Origin: Streptomyces sp. NBS 14/10
GTDB lineage: Bacteria; Actinomycetota; Actinomycetes; Streptomycetales; Streptomycetaceae
Length of the DNA stretch: 64,000 nt
Assembly (NCBI RefSeq): GCF_002224125.1
Contig: NZ_NCSM01000011.1
Coordinates: forward strand, 534,722-598,721
Direction: 5' to 3'
Shown here piece by piece: positions 33,867-43,911 of the stretch (the first letter of the stretch is position 1; each line of letters begins with the position of its first letter). The position numbers and the translations under genes are program-made. The notes under the pieces are model-generated. The model saw only the letters and a program-made list of their open reading frames with translations. It did not search any database and was not told where the DNA came from.

Positions 33867-36617
33867 ATGCAGGTCACTCGCCGCCGCAAGCTCGTCGAGG
33901 AAGCCCGGATCAACCTCATCGGTAGACGCATCGGCCGCCGGATACCGCTGTTGACGGCGGGCACCACCGCTGTCGCCCTCGTGGCCACCGGCACGGCGCT
34001 CGCGCAGACCCACCAGTTCGGCACGGACCAGGTCGGCCAGGTCACCGAGAACGGCCAGGTCGTCTCCAGCAACCAGTACATCGCCCCGTACGGCGACCGT
34101 CTCGTCATCAACCAGGGCAAGATCATGTCGTCCTCGGTCAGCCCGGACGGCACGCATATGGCCGCCTCGGTCACCGACGGTGGCGCGGCCCTGGCCATCG
34201 TGGACCTGAAGAGCTGGAAGACGCAGCAGCTCGTCAGCAATGCCGCGTCGTCGAACCCGCGCATCAGCAGCAACAACGTGGGCCAGGAAGGCCCGACGTA
34301 CTCGCCCGACGGCAAGCAGCTGTGGCTGGGCCAGCCGGACGGCTACACCGTGTTCACCGTGAACGCGGACGGCGGCGTCTCCAGTCCGAGGACCGTCGGC
34401 ATCCCGGCGCAGGGGTCCAAGCACGCCCTGGTGGCCGCGGCGGTGTTCTCGGCCGACGGCAAGACCGTGTACTCCGCGGTCAACGGCCAGAACCGGGTCG
34501 TCGCCATCGACGCCGCGACCGGGACCGTCCAGCAGAGCTGGAACGTGGGCAACGCCCCGCGCGGCATGGTCGTCGTCGGCAACAAGCTCTACGTGAGCAA
34601 CGAGGGCGGTCGTCCGGCCAAGCCCGGCGAGCCCACGATCAACTCGTACGGTACGCAGGTACTCGCCGACCAGAAGACCGCCGCCACCACCAGCGGCACG
34701 GTCAGCGTCATCGACCTGGCGAACCAGGACGCCGCGGTCGCCGGCATCGAGGTCGGTCTGCACCCGACCGCCGTATACGCCAAGAACGGCGTGGTGTTCG
34801 TCACCAACACCGCCGACAACAACGTGTCGGTCATCGACACGGCGAAGGACAAGGTCGTCCAGACCATCTCCACCCAGCCGTGGGCCAAGGCTCGGGTGGG
34901 CTACGAGCCCGACGCGGTGACCCTCACCGACGACGGTCATCTGCTGGTGACCCTCGGCCGCGCCAACGCCGTCGCCGTCTACAAGTACACCTCCGCGCAG
35001 GAGCCGGTCAGCTACGTCGGCCTGCTCCCCACGGACTACTTCCCCTCGGAGATCACCACCTCCGGCAACGAGGTGTACGTGTCCAACACCCGTGGCATCG
35101 ACGCCCGCCGTAAGGCCGGCGGCGGTCGCGGCACCCACGACACGACGTCGAGCGTGCAGAAGTTCACGCTGCCCGACGACAGCGTGATCAAGTCCTACAC
35201 CGGCAAGGTCTTCAAGCAGAACGGCTGGAACGGCCAGTCGCTCAAGAAGTCCGACGGCTCCCCGGCCAAGCCGGTGCCGGTCCCGGTCAAGCTCGGCGAC
35301 CCCTCGACGATCAAGCACGTCTTCCTGCTCGTCAAGGAGAACCGGACCTACGACCAGGTCTTCGGTGACGTGCCGCGGGGCAACGGCGACCCGTCGCTGG
35401 CCGAGTTCGGTGAGAACGTCACGCCGAACCAGCACGCCCTGGCCAAGCAGTTCGGCCTGTACGACAACACGTACGACATCGGCACCAACTCCGCCGAGGG
35501 TCACAACTGGCTGATGCAGGCCGACGACCCGGAGTACACCGAGTCATCGGCCGGTGAGTACGCCCGCAGCTACGACACCGAGGACGACGCCCTCGGCCAC
35601 CAGAAGACCGGCTTCATCTGGACCGGTGCGCAGGCGGCCCACAAGTCCGTCCGGAACTTCGGTGAGTTCCAGCAGTTCCTGACCAAGCCGGCGGGCGCCA
35701 GCTGGCAGAACCTGTACTGCGACAGCAAGAACATGGCGGCGACCGGTCAGGACACCGCCTACCCGCTGAACTCGACCTCGCCGATCCCGTCGCTCAACGA
35801 CGTGTCGGTGCACGGCTTCCCGAAGTTCGACACCAGCGTCCCGGACGTCTACCGGGCACAGATCTGGAAGAAGGACTTCGAGAAGAACGGTCCGGCGAAC
35901 CTGAACATGTTCTGGCTCTCCAGCGACCACACCGGTGGCCCGGTGAGCGCCGCCTCCCAGGTCGCGGACAACGACCTCGCCGTGGGCCAGATCGTCGACG
36001 AGATCTCGCACAGCAAGTACTGGAAGGACTCGGCGATCTTCGTCGTCGAGGACGACTCCCAGGCGGGTCTCGACCACGTGGACGGCCACCGTGCCCCGGT
36101 CCAGATCATCAGCCCCTGGGCCAAGCATGGCACGGTGGACAGCCACTACTACTCGCAGATCAACATGATGCGGACCATCGAGCAGATCCTCGGGATCCAG
36201 CCGATGAACCAGAAGGACACCGCGGCCACCCCGATGGCCTCGGCGTTCACCCAGCGACCGGACTTCAGGCCGTTCAAGACGCTGCCCAACCGGACCTCGC
36301 TGACCGACGGTGTGAAGACGCCGCCCTCCTGTGGTCTGGACACCCCCGCGGCGCAGAGCCCGAAGGCGGCGGCCGTGCCGTCGGCCTCGGTGCCGGCGGA
36401 CATGAAGAACGTCGCCGCCCAGTGGGGCCAGTGGAAGTCGAAGCAGCGGCTGACCGGTCCCAACGCCGTTCCGGACTACGCTCCCCCCGCCCAGATGAAC
36501 CATCTCACGTGGTACGAGACCCACAACTGGGCGAAGCCGTACCCGGGTGAGAAGAAGATCTACGCTCCGCAGGACGTGCCGGGCGCCGCCATCCCTTCGG
36601 CGGAGAACGACGGCTGA
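33867..36617 (+). CDS. Secreted bifunctional YncE-like beta-propeller / phosphoesterase-family protein
   Basis: 916 aa. N-terminal signal or anchor (IPLLTAGTTAVALVATGTALA, about 28-48), a seven-bladed YVTN/YncE-type propeller (about 80-440, SVIDLANQ, NNVSVIDTAKDKVVQTIST), then an alkaline-phosphatase-superfamily phosphoesterase domain (about 475-770) opening with HVFLLVKENRTYDQVFGD and containing NMFWLSSDHTGG and FVVEDDSQAGLDHVDGHR, the metal-binding signature of the family. Six bp after the permease stop with AGGGA ribosome site. Gene order implies that substrate export or lipid handling is coupled to the ABC transporter. Confidence 0.88.
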   Translation: MQVTRRRKLVEEARINLIGRRIGRRIPLLTAGTTAVALVATGTALAQTHQFGTDQVGQVTENGQVVSSNQYIAPYGDRLVINQGKIMSSSVSPDGTHMAASVTDGGAALAIVDLKSWKTQQLVSNAASSNPRISSNNVGQEGPTYSPDGKQLWLGQPDGYTVFTVNADGGVSSPRTVGIPAQGSKHALVAAAVFSADGKTVYSAVNGQNRVVAIDAATGTVQQSWNVGNAPRGMVVVGNKLYVSNEGGRPAKPGEPTINSYGTQVLADQKTAATTSGTVSVIDLANQDAAVAGIEVGLHPTAVYAKNGVVFVTNTADNNVSVIDTAKDKVVQTISTQPWAKARVGYEPDAVTLTDDGHLLVTLGRANAVAVYKYTSAQEPVSYVGLLPTDYFPSEITTSGNEVYVSNTRGIDARRKAGGGRGTHDTTSSVQKFTLPDDSVIKSYTGKVFKQNGWNGQSLKKSDGSPAKPVPVPVKLGDPSTIKHVFLLVKENRTYDQVFGDVPRGNGDPSLAEFGENVTPNQHALAKQFGLYDNTYDIGTNSAEGHNWLMQADDPEYTESSAGEYARSYDTEDDALGHQKTGFIWTGAQAAHKSVRNFGEFQQFLTKPAGASWQNLYCDSKNMAATGQDTAYPLNSTSPIPSLNDVSVHGFPKFDTSVPDVYRAQIWKKDFEKNGPANLNMFWLSSDHTGGPVSAASQVADNDLAVGQIVDEISHSKYWKDSAIFVVEDDSQAGLDHVDGHRAPVQIISPWAKHGTVDSHYYSQINMMRTIEQILGIQPMNQKDTAATPMASAFTQRPDFRPFKTLPNRTSLTDGVKTPPSCGLDTPAAQSPKAAAVPSASVPADMKNVAAQWGQWKSKQRLTGPNAVPDYAPPAQMNHLTWYETHNWAKPYPGEKKIYAPQDVPGAAIPSAENDG

Positions 36618-36634
36618 CGCAGAACACGTACCGG

Positions 36635-36676
36635 GGTGGCCCCCTGGCCGGCATCATCGCCGGTCAGGGGGCCACC
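36635..36676. terminator. Strong bidirectional terminator hairpin
   Basis: Stem of 17 pairs including one G-U: GGTGGCCCCCTG-G-CCGG at 36635-36651 against CCGG-T-CAGGGGGCCACC at 36660-36676 with an 8-nt loop. It sits in the 73-bp gap between the convergent phosphoesterase and rox genes. Confidence 0.85.
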
Positions 36677-36690
36677 TGCGAAGCGCGAGG

Positions 36691-38290
<1,600 letters not shown>

Positions 38291-38327
38291 GGGTCTCACC
38301 TCCTCGGGCGGTGTCACGGTCCACTGC

Positions 38328-38358
38328 AAGCTACAAGCCCGAGCATCACCCCGTCCAA
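38328..38358 (-). promoter_or_regulatory. Possible promoter with 19-bp spacer for leader and rox
   Basis: Reading leftward: TTGGAC at 38358-38353, 19-bp spacer, TAGCTT at 38333-38328, just 38 bp before the leader ATG. A 19-bp spacer is typical of promoters activated by MerR-type regulators. The inverted-repeat element described for rifampicin-inactivation genes (RAE) should be sought here; I see only the GGGCTTG half clearly. Confidence 0.35.
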
Positions 38359-38422
38359 TCCTTTACCCAGCCACATGAGACCGGGGGCCTTGTCGACGCC
38401 CGTCCCGGGGCCCGGGGAAGGG

Positions 38423-38896
38423 CTACCGCTGTGCGGCAGCCTGGCGCAGATGGCGACTCACATCGCCGACCAGGTTGATACGGACCCGTCGCGCTACGAA
38501 GCGCCACTGCCCATCACGGCGCTCGAAGCGGTCGTGGTACCGACCGCCGGCGATGGGTTGCAGCGGCAGGTCGGGCAGCGCCTGCATCACGGTGACGTAC
38601 GAACGCGAGACCGCCGTGTTCGCCTGTTCGTCGACCTCGATGGCCACATTGGTGGTGACATGCTGGGTTCGCGGCGTGCCGTCGGCGTAGACGATCAGAG
38701 TGTCCTGGAACATCTTCTCGATCGCGTCGCGTCCGCTCACCGGCTCGCCACTGCCTGTGAAGGTGGCGTCAGCGAGAAGGATGCCGAGCCCTGCGAAATC
38801 GCCGTCGTCCACGAGCTCGGCGTAACGCGCGATCAGGTTCTCGATGGCCCGGTGGCTCGATGCCGGATCGGCGGGCATGCGGGTGGATGTGGCCAT
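38423..38896 (-). CDS. NTF2-like (SnoaL_4-type) protein
   Basis: 157 aa. Pattern of the SnoaL-like/ring-hydroxylating-dioxygenase beta-like fold: NLIARYAELVDDGDFAGLGI, GRDAIEKMF, then a long sheet ending in RYHDRFERRDGQWRFVARRV. Start ATG with GGAGGAG ten bases upstream; the reading frame extends further but that part is not protein-like. Such proteins often sit with P450 and SDR genes in steroid or aromatic catabolism. Divergent from the P450 gene; a phased GTACGT array lies between. Confidence 0.78.
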   Translation of the reverse strand: MATSTRMPADPASSHRAIENLIARYAELVDDGDFAGLGILLADATFTGSGEPVSGRDAIEKMFQDTLIVYADGTPRTQHVTTNVAIEVDEQANTAVSRSYVTVMQALPDLPLQPIAGGRYHDRFERRDGQWRFVARRVRINLVGDVSRHLRQAAAQR

Positions 38897-38995
38897 GGTC
38901 TCCTCCAAGCGAGACGGGCGATCTTCAGCGCGCTGCGCCGCGACAACAAGGCGCGGCATGAGCGCGACGGCATCGAAGGCCGGCCGTGCCTCCAC

Positions 38996-39021
38996 GTACG
39001 TAGACGTACGTAAAGGTACGT
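38996..39021. promoter_or_regulatory. Three GTACGT boxes at exact 10-bp period
   Basis: GTACGT at 38996, 39006 and 39016, one helical turn apart, in the 249-bp divergent gap between the NTF2-like gene and the P450 gene. The first two are embedded in ACGTACGT palindromes. Probable operator for a dimeric regulator bound on one face. Confidence 0.5.
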
Positions 39022-39145
39022 TGTTCTTACCGACGCGAAGGATCCCCCTGTCGCGGGAGAGTTTTTCCATGGGGTCCCTTCCTGCCGCGCGGCACCCGTA
39101 AGTTGCTCGTCGCGGTGTTCGCCACACCCGTCTCCTGGAGAACCG

Positions 39146-40325
39146 TTGTCCCAGATACCTGCCAGCGACGTCGATCTCTACACCGAATCGGCGCGCACCG
39201 ACCCCTACGGAATCTATGCCGAGCTTCGGGCTCTCGGGCCCGTGGTGCACCTGTCCCGCTACGACCTCTACGCGTTGCCCCGCTACGACGAGGTGCGCGC
39301 GGCGCTGATGGATTGGCAGACGTTTTCGTCAGCGCGTGGAGTGTTCGTGGATCCGGACGTGAACGCCCAGTTGGAGGGGATCACGCTGTGCAGCGATCCG
39401 CCCGAGCACACGGCGATGCGTTCGGTGCTGGGGCGGCCGCTGCGGCCGGATCGGATGCGCGAGGTGACTCCGCGGATCGAGGTCGAGGCCGACCAGGTCG
39501 TCGAGCGGGTTGTCGGCCGGGGCCGGTTCGAGGTCGTCACCGAACTGGCGGAGTACCTGCCCATGACCGTGGTGTCGGACCTGGTCGGACTTCCCGATCA
39601 CGGCCGGGAAAAGATGCTGGAGTGGGCCGCGGCCATCTGGAACACCCAGGGTCCCGCCGACGACCGGGCAGCCGCGGCGGGGCCGGCCGTCGAGGAGTTC
39701 ATGGCATTCGCCATGAATGACGCCGTGCCGGGAAAGATCGACCCCGACGGCTGGGCGGCGCAGCTCTACGAGGCCGCCCGACCGTGGCGAGATCGCGCAC
39801 GACAAGTGCCCGGTGATGATGCTCGACTACGTCACTCCCAGCCTGGACACGACAATCCTCGCGATCGCCAACGCGGTCGCGTTGTTCGCCCAGCACCCGG
39901 ACCAGTGGGAGCTGCTGCGCAAGGACCGCTCGTTGATTCCGCACGCGGTCAACGAGTCGTTGCGCCTGGAGACCCCGGTGCCCCAGTTCAGCCGGGTGCT
40001 CACCGAAGACCACGAGATCGGCGGAGTTCCGCTGGCCGCCGGCTCACGGGTCGCGCTGCTCTATGCCTCCGCCAACCGCGACGAGCGCCATTACCCGGAC
40101 CCGACGCGCTTCGACATCACCCGCCGCCCTTCGGACCACCTTGCCTTCGGGCGGGGCGAGCACGTGTGCGTCGGGATGCACCTCGCCAGGCTGGAAATGA
40201 GCGCGTTGCTGGAAAGGCTCGCCGACCGGGTCGCCCGCTTCGAAATCCTCGAACGCCGGCCGATGATCAACAACGGGTTGCGCGGTCTCGACTACCTGGA
40301 CGTGGCGGTCGAACCCGCGACCTGA
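39146..40325 (+). pseudogene. Cytochrome P450 interrupted by a single-base frameshift
   Basis: TTG start with GGAG five bases upstream. The first frame reads MSQIPASDVDLYTESARTDP through WAAQLYEAA; the remainder continues in the next frame as DRGEIAHDKCPVMMLDYVTP to the end. One extra C in the run at 39777-39779 explains it; corrected length about 392 aa. ExxR (ESLR) and the haem loop FGRGEHVCVG are intact; the I-helix reads DYVTPSLDTT instead of AGxDT, keeping the acid-Thr pair. Either a real inactivating mutation or a base-call error; if corrected, an ordinary class I P450. Confidence 0.85.
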
Positions 40326-40655
40326 CGCTCGTCAGGTCGTGCTGCCAACCGTCCGACGGCGCTCTCGCCCGCGGGGCGGGTCAGTCGGCGCCGGCCTCCT
40401 TGGGGGCCGACGCCGACGCGCCCGCGCTCACCGCCGCCGTCACCGAAGTGACCTGGGCAAACGGGAGTTACGGGTGTGCTGGGCGGACGGCCCGCAGACC
40501 GTCGTGGCCTTCGAGCCGCCTCGCGTCACGATGGGCACCATCCTCGTTTAAGGCAATTGACTTCACTCAATCACCATGGTTGCATTCCCCCAGAGAGAGA
40601 ATGACATTCTCAAATGCGCTAACAACCCTCTCGCCTCTGACGGGGGTGTGGTGTC
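40326..40655. other. 330-bp gap: P450 terminator, TetR-operon promoter and operator
   Basis: A hairpin at 40384-40396/40405-40417 (12 of 13 pairs, loop TCCTTGGG) is a likely terminator. From 40553 the sequence becomes AT-rich with TTGACT (40557) and TTGCAT (40580), 17 bp apart, as a promoter. The 15-bp palindrome at 40597-40611 follows. No supported gene. Confidence 0.6.
40597..40611. promoter_or_regulatory. Operator-like palindrome GAGAATGACATTCTC (box A)
   Basis: Perfect 6-3-6 inverted repeat just downstream of a plausible promoter (TTGACT-17-TTGCAT) and 45 bp before the TetR GTG. Position fits autorepression. Variants of the same box occur at the mftG/mftA promoter and upstream of the SDR at 58 kb. 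Confidence 0.75.
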
Positions 40656-41321
40656 GTGGTGCAACCGAACGCGAAGGAACAGCTCGTCCTGGCCGCGGAG
40701 CGGCTGTTCGCCGAGCACGGCCTGGACGGGACGTCTCTCCGACAGATCAGCGCGGCCGCCGGGAACGGTAACAACACGGCGGTGCAGTACCACTTCGGTT
40801 CGAAGGCCCGGCTGATCCAGGCGATCTTCGAATACCGCCTGCACGACCTGAACCGGCGGCGGGACGCCCTCGTCGCGCAGCTGGGCCCGCGGGACATCAG
40901 AGGGTGGCTGGAGTGCCATGTGGCACCGGTCCTCGAACAGGGCGAGCGCGAGGGCAGCCACTATCTGAGCTTTGTCGCGAGGCTTCAGCAGCACGGCCGG
41001 CGGGATGTCCTCGGGCACCTGTCGCCCGAACTGCTGGCTCCGGACCGCCGCTTCCGCGAGCGGGCCGGGGCACTGCTGCGGCACCTGCCGGAGCCGCTGC
41101 GCGGGCACCGCATCGCCCAGACGATGATCTTCAGCGTGCATGCCGGCTCGGAGCGGGAGCAGAGCCGCGCACGCCATGAACACGTGCTTCCCTTCGCCGT
41201 CCACCTGAGGGACCTCCTCGACGGGCTCGTCGGGTTCCTTCAGTCCCCGGTGTCCTCCGAAACCCTCTCGGCGCTCGGCGAGCACATCCCGCATGAACCG
41301 GCACCGCCCCTGCATCCCTAG
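40656..41321 (+). CDS. TetR-family regulator, candidate regulator of the mycofactocin regulon
   Basis: 221 aa. HTH: KEQLVLAAERLFAEHGLDGT then RQISAAAGNGNNTAVQYHFG (about 7-52). The DNA-binding helix with NNTAVQYHFGSK is typical of the actinobacterial TetR group tied to alcohol and lipid catabolism. GTG start after CGGGGGTG. Heads a plus-strand operon (TetR, two SDRs, HIBADH-type, ALDH, CMD). Box A upstream and its copies at mftG/mftA suggest that this protein may play the MftR role; unproven. Confidence 0.85.
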   Translation: MVQPNAKEQLVLAAERLFAEHGLDGTSLRQISAAAGNGNNTAVQYHFGSKARLIQAIFEYRLHDLNRRRDALVAQLGPRDIRGWLECHVAPVLEQGEREGSHYLSFVARLQQHGRRDVLGHLSPELLAPDRRFRERAGALLRHLPEPLRGHRIAQTMIFSVHAGSEREQSRARHEHVLPFAVHLRDLLDGLVGFLQSPVSSETLSALGEHIPHEPAPPLHP

Positions 41322-41361
41322 CCCGTCTGCCGCCAACTCCCTGTGAAGGAGCGGTCGTTCG

Positions 41362-42147
41362 ATGAGCATCGATCTGCATGACGCCGTCGCCGTGGTCACC
41401 GGCGCGGGCAGCGGCATCGGGCGTGCCGCCGCGCGCGCCTTCGCGCGGCGCGGGGCCCGGGTGGTGGTGACCGACCTCGACGCGGAGCGGGCGCGGGCCG
41501 TCGCCGACGGCCTCGACGGCCTCGGTGTCGCCGCCGCGTGTGACGTGACCAGCCTCGACGACCTTCAGGCCGTCAAGGACCTGGCCCTGAAACGGTTCGG
41601 CCGCATCGACCTTGTGATGAACAACGTCGGGATTCTGGCGGTCGGCCCGGCCGAGGCCATCCCCCTGGACGCGTGGCAGCGGGTGATCGACGTGAACCTG
41701 CTGGGCGTGGTCCGCAGCAACCTGGTGTTCCTGCCCGTGCTGCTGGAACAGGGCGCGGGCCATGTGGTCAACACCGCCTCCACGGCCGGGCTGCTGCCGT
41801 ACGGCTTCGACCGGCTGCCGTACACGGCGACGAAGCACGCCGTCGTCGGCCTGTCCGAGGCGCTCGCGCTGTATCTGCGACCGCGCGGCGTCGGCGTCTC
41901 CTGCCTGTGCCCGGCCGGCGTGGCCACCAACATCGTCGAGCAGATCACCTTCTACGGGCAGCCGGCCCCGCCGCAGGGCCCGGCCTTCCCCGTGGTGGAC
42001 GCCGAGTCGGTCGGTGAGCTCGTCGCCGACGGCGTCACCGAGAACCGTTTCCTCCTTCTCACCGCACAGGGGGCCGCCGCCGAGCTGCGCGACCTTGGCG
42101 CCGACGTCGACCGCTACCTGTCCCGACTGATCAAGGACACGCCATGA
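41362..42147 (+). CDS. SDR-family oxidoreductase
   Basis: 261 aa. TGAGSGIG cofactor loop, DLVMNNVGI (NNxG), Ser in NTASTAG, YTATK catalytic motif. ATG after GAAGGAG. Ends with RLIKDTP overlapping the next SDR by 4 bp (ATGA). First enzyme of the operon; reads as a classical SDR without the mycofactocin-type GAARGQGR loop, so probably uses NAD(P). Confidence 0.9.
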   Translation: MSIDLHDAVAVVTGAGSGIGRAAARAFARRGARVVVTDLDAERARAVADGLDGLGVAAACDVTSLDDLQAVKDLALKRFGRIDLVMNNVGILAVGPAEAIPLDAWQRVIDVNLLGVVRSNLVFLPVLLEQGAGHVVNTASTAGLLPYGFDRLPYTATKHAVVGLSEALALYLRPRGVGVSCLCPAGVATNIVEQITFYGQPAPPQGPAFPVVDAESVGELVADGVTENRFLLLTAQGAAAELRDLGADVDRYLSRLIKDTP

Positions 42148-42920
42148 ACCGCACGCTCGACCGCATGAGTCTGGACGGCAAGGTCGCCGTCGTCACCGGT
42201 GGCGCCGGAGCCATCGGCCAGGTCTACGCCCGCGCCCTGGCCGAGGCGGGCGCCTCGGTGGTCCTGGCCGATCTCGACGGCGAGGGCGCCGAACGCGCGG
42301 CCAAGTCCCTGGCCGCCGACGGGCTGCGTACCCTCGGCGTACGGGTGGACATCACCGACCGCGGCTCGGCCGCCACCATGGCCGCGGAGGCCGTCAGGGC
42401 CTTCGGCGGTATCGACGTCCTCGTCAACAACGCCGCCCTGATGGCGGACATACCGCAGGTGGACCTCCTGGAGTTGCCGAGCGAATGGTTCGACCGCGTC
42501 ATGCGGGTCAACGTCCTGGGCGCCATCATCTGCGCGGGCGCGGTCAAGGCATCGATGGTGGAGCGCGGGGGCGGGCGGATCATCAACCAGGTGTCCGCGG
42601 GGGCGTTCATGGGCGGCGGCATCTACGGGGTGAGCAAGCTGGCGCTGGTCAACGTGACCGTGGGCCTGGCCCGTTCGCTCGGGCCGCTCGGCATCAACGT
42701 CAACGCGATCGCACCCGGCCTGGTCGAGAACGAACCCGGCTTCAAGAGCCTTCCCGCCGACCACCCCGCACGGGCGGCCCTCGCCGCCGCCATCCCCGGC
42801 AAGAAGTCCGCACCCGCGGAGGACCTGCTCGGCACGCTGCTCCTGCTGGCCTCCCCCGCCGGTGCGTGGATCAACGGGCAGACCATCAGCGTCGACGGCG
42901 GCTGGGTCACCCGGCTGTGA
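42144..42920 (+). CDS. SDR-family oxidoreductase
   Basis: 258 aa. TGGAGAIG loop, DLD at strand 2 (NAD preference), LVNNAAL, IYGVSK catalytic Tyr/Lys, end INGQTISVDGGWVTRL. Translationally coupled to the preceding SDR. Likely oxidises an intermediate alcohol in the same catabolic sequence. Confidence 0.9.
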   Translation: MNRTLDRMSLDGKVAVVTGGAGAIGQVYARALAEAGASVVLADLDGEGAERAAKSLAADGLRTLGVRVDITDRGSAATMAAEAVRAFGGIDVLVNNAALMADIPQVDLLELPSEWFDRVMRVNVLGAIICAGAVKASMVERGGGRIINQVSAGAFMGGGIYGVSKLALVNVTVGLARSLGPLGINVNAIAPGLVENEPGFKSLPADHPARAALAAAIPGKKSAPAEDLLGTLLLLASPAGAWINGQTISVDGGWVTRL

Positions 42921-42940
42921 GCCGGACACCGACACCAAAA

Positions 42941-42979
42941 CCGGGACCGGGACCGGGACCCGCACCCGCACCCGCACCG
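42941..42979. repeat. Two short hexanucleotide repeats between SDR and dehydrogenase genes
   Basis: Runs of CCGGGA (three units) and then CCCGCA (three units) in the 77-bp gap. They lie between coding regions of an operon and do not disturb the ribosome site (GGAG) of the next gene. Confidence 0.6.
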
Positions 42980-42997
42980 GACGACAGGAGTACGCCC

Positions 42998-43843
42998 ATG
43001 ACAGACGCCACGCCGCGCGCCCGCGTCGGCTTCATCGGCCTGGGCAGTCAGGGCGGTCCGATGGCACGCCGCATCGTCGAGGAGTCGTACCCGCTGACCC
43101 TGTGGGCGCGGCGCCCCGCGTCCACCGAGCCGTTCGCCGACACCGCCGCCGACGTGGCCGCCACCCCCGCCGAGCTGGGAGCGGCGAGCGACATCGTATG
43201 CCTGTGCGTCGTCGCCGACGCCGATGTCGAGGATGTGCTGCTGCGCGCCGACGGGGTGCTGGCCGGCATGGCCCCGGGCGGCGTCGTCGCCATCCACTCC
43301 ACGATCCGCCCCGACACCTGCCGACGTCTGGCCGAGGAGGCCGCCAAGCGGGAGGTCGCCGTCGTGGACGCTCCGGTCAGCGGCGGGGGCGGTGCCGCCG
43401 CGGAGCGCAGGCTGCTCGTGATGGCGGGCGGCCGGGACGCGGACGTGGCACGCTGCCGCCCGGTGTTCGAGACCTTCGCGGACCCGGTGATCCACCTCGG
43501 CCCGCTGGGCAGCGGCCAGCTCACCAAGGTGCTCAACAACTTCGTGTTCACCGCCCAGGTCGGCCTGGCCCTGGACACCTTCTCCTTCGCCGACCGGCTC
43601 GGCATGGACCGCGCCGCGGTCGCGGAGGTCCTCGCCCACGGCAGCGGGGGCAGCCGCGCGGCGGCGATCCTGGCCGCGTCCGGTTTCGACACCACCGGGC
43701 TCGAGCGGGCCCGGCCCCTGCTGCTCAAGGACGTCGGCATCATGCGGGAGGTCGCCCGTGACGCGGACGTCCCCGAACCCGCGGCGCTCGACCGGCTCGC
43801 CGCGCACGCCTTGTCCCTGCTGGACGCCCCGCCCACACCGTGA
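42998..43843 (+). CDS. 3-hydroxyisobutyrate-dehydrogenase-family (beta-hydroxyacid) dehydrogenase
   Basis: 281 aa. NAD-binding VGFIGLGSQGGPMARR (about 10-25), substrate loop DAPVSGGGGAAAERRLLVMAGG, catalytic Lys in GSGQLTKVLNNFVF, and a C-terminal helical domain. ATG with AGGAG seven bases upstream. Probably oxidises or reduces a branched hydroxyacid; family members act on 3-hydroxyisobutyrate or related compounds. Ends against the ALDH gene. Confidence 0.88.
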   Translation: MTDATPRARVGFIGLGSQGGPMARRIVEESYPLTLWARRPASTEPFADTAADVAATPAELGAASDIVCLCVVADADVEDVLLRADGVLAGMAPGGVVAIHSTIRPDTCRRLAEEAAKREVAVVDAPVSGGGGAAAERRLLVMAGGRDADVARCRPVFETFADPVIHLGPLGSGQLTKVLNNFVFTAQVGLALDTFSFADRLGMDRAAVAEVLAHGSGGSRAAAILAASGFDTTGLERARPLLLKDVGIMREVARDADVPEPAALDRLAAHALSLLDAPPTP

Positions 43844-43911
43844 AGCCCGCCCACAGCATGAAGCCCGCGCACCGCCCATCCGTACGAGAACGAGAAACAG
43901 GCGGTACCGAC

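Noticed and set aside
33864..35504. 546-codon minus-strand frame
   Set aside because: Antisense to the propeller-phosphoesterase gene.
40326..40558. Continuation of the first P450 frame past the haem domain
   Set aside because: Only an open frame after the frameshift; the true end of the P450 is at 40325 in the shifted frame.
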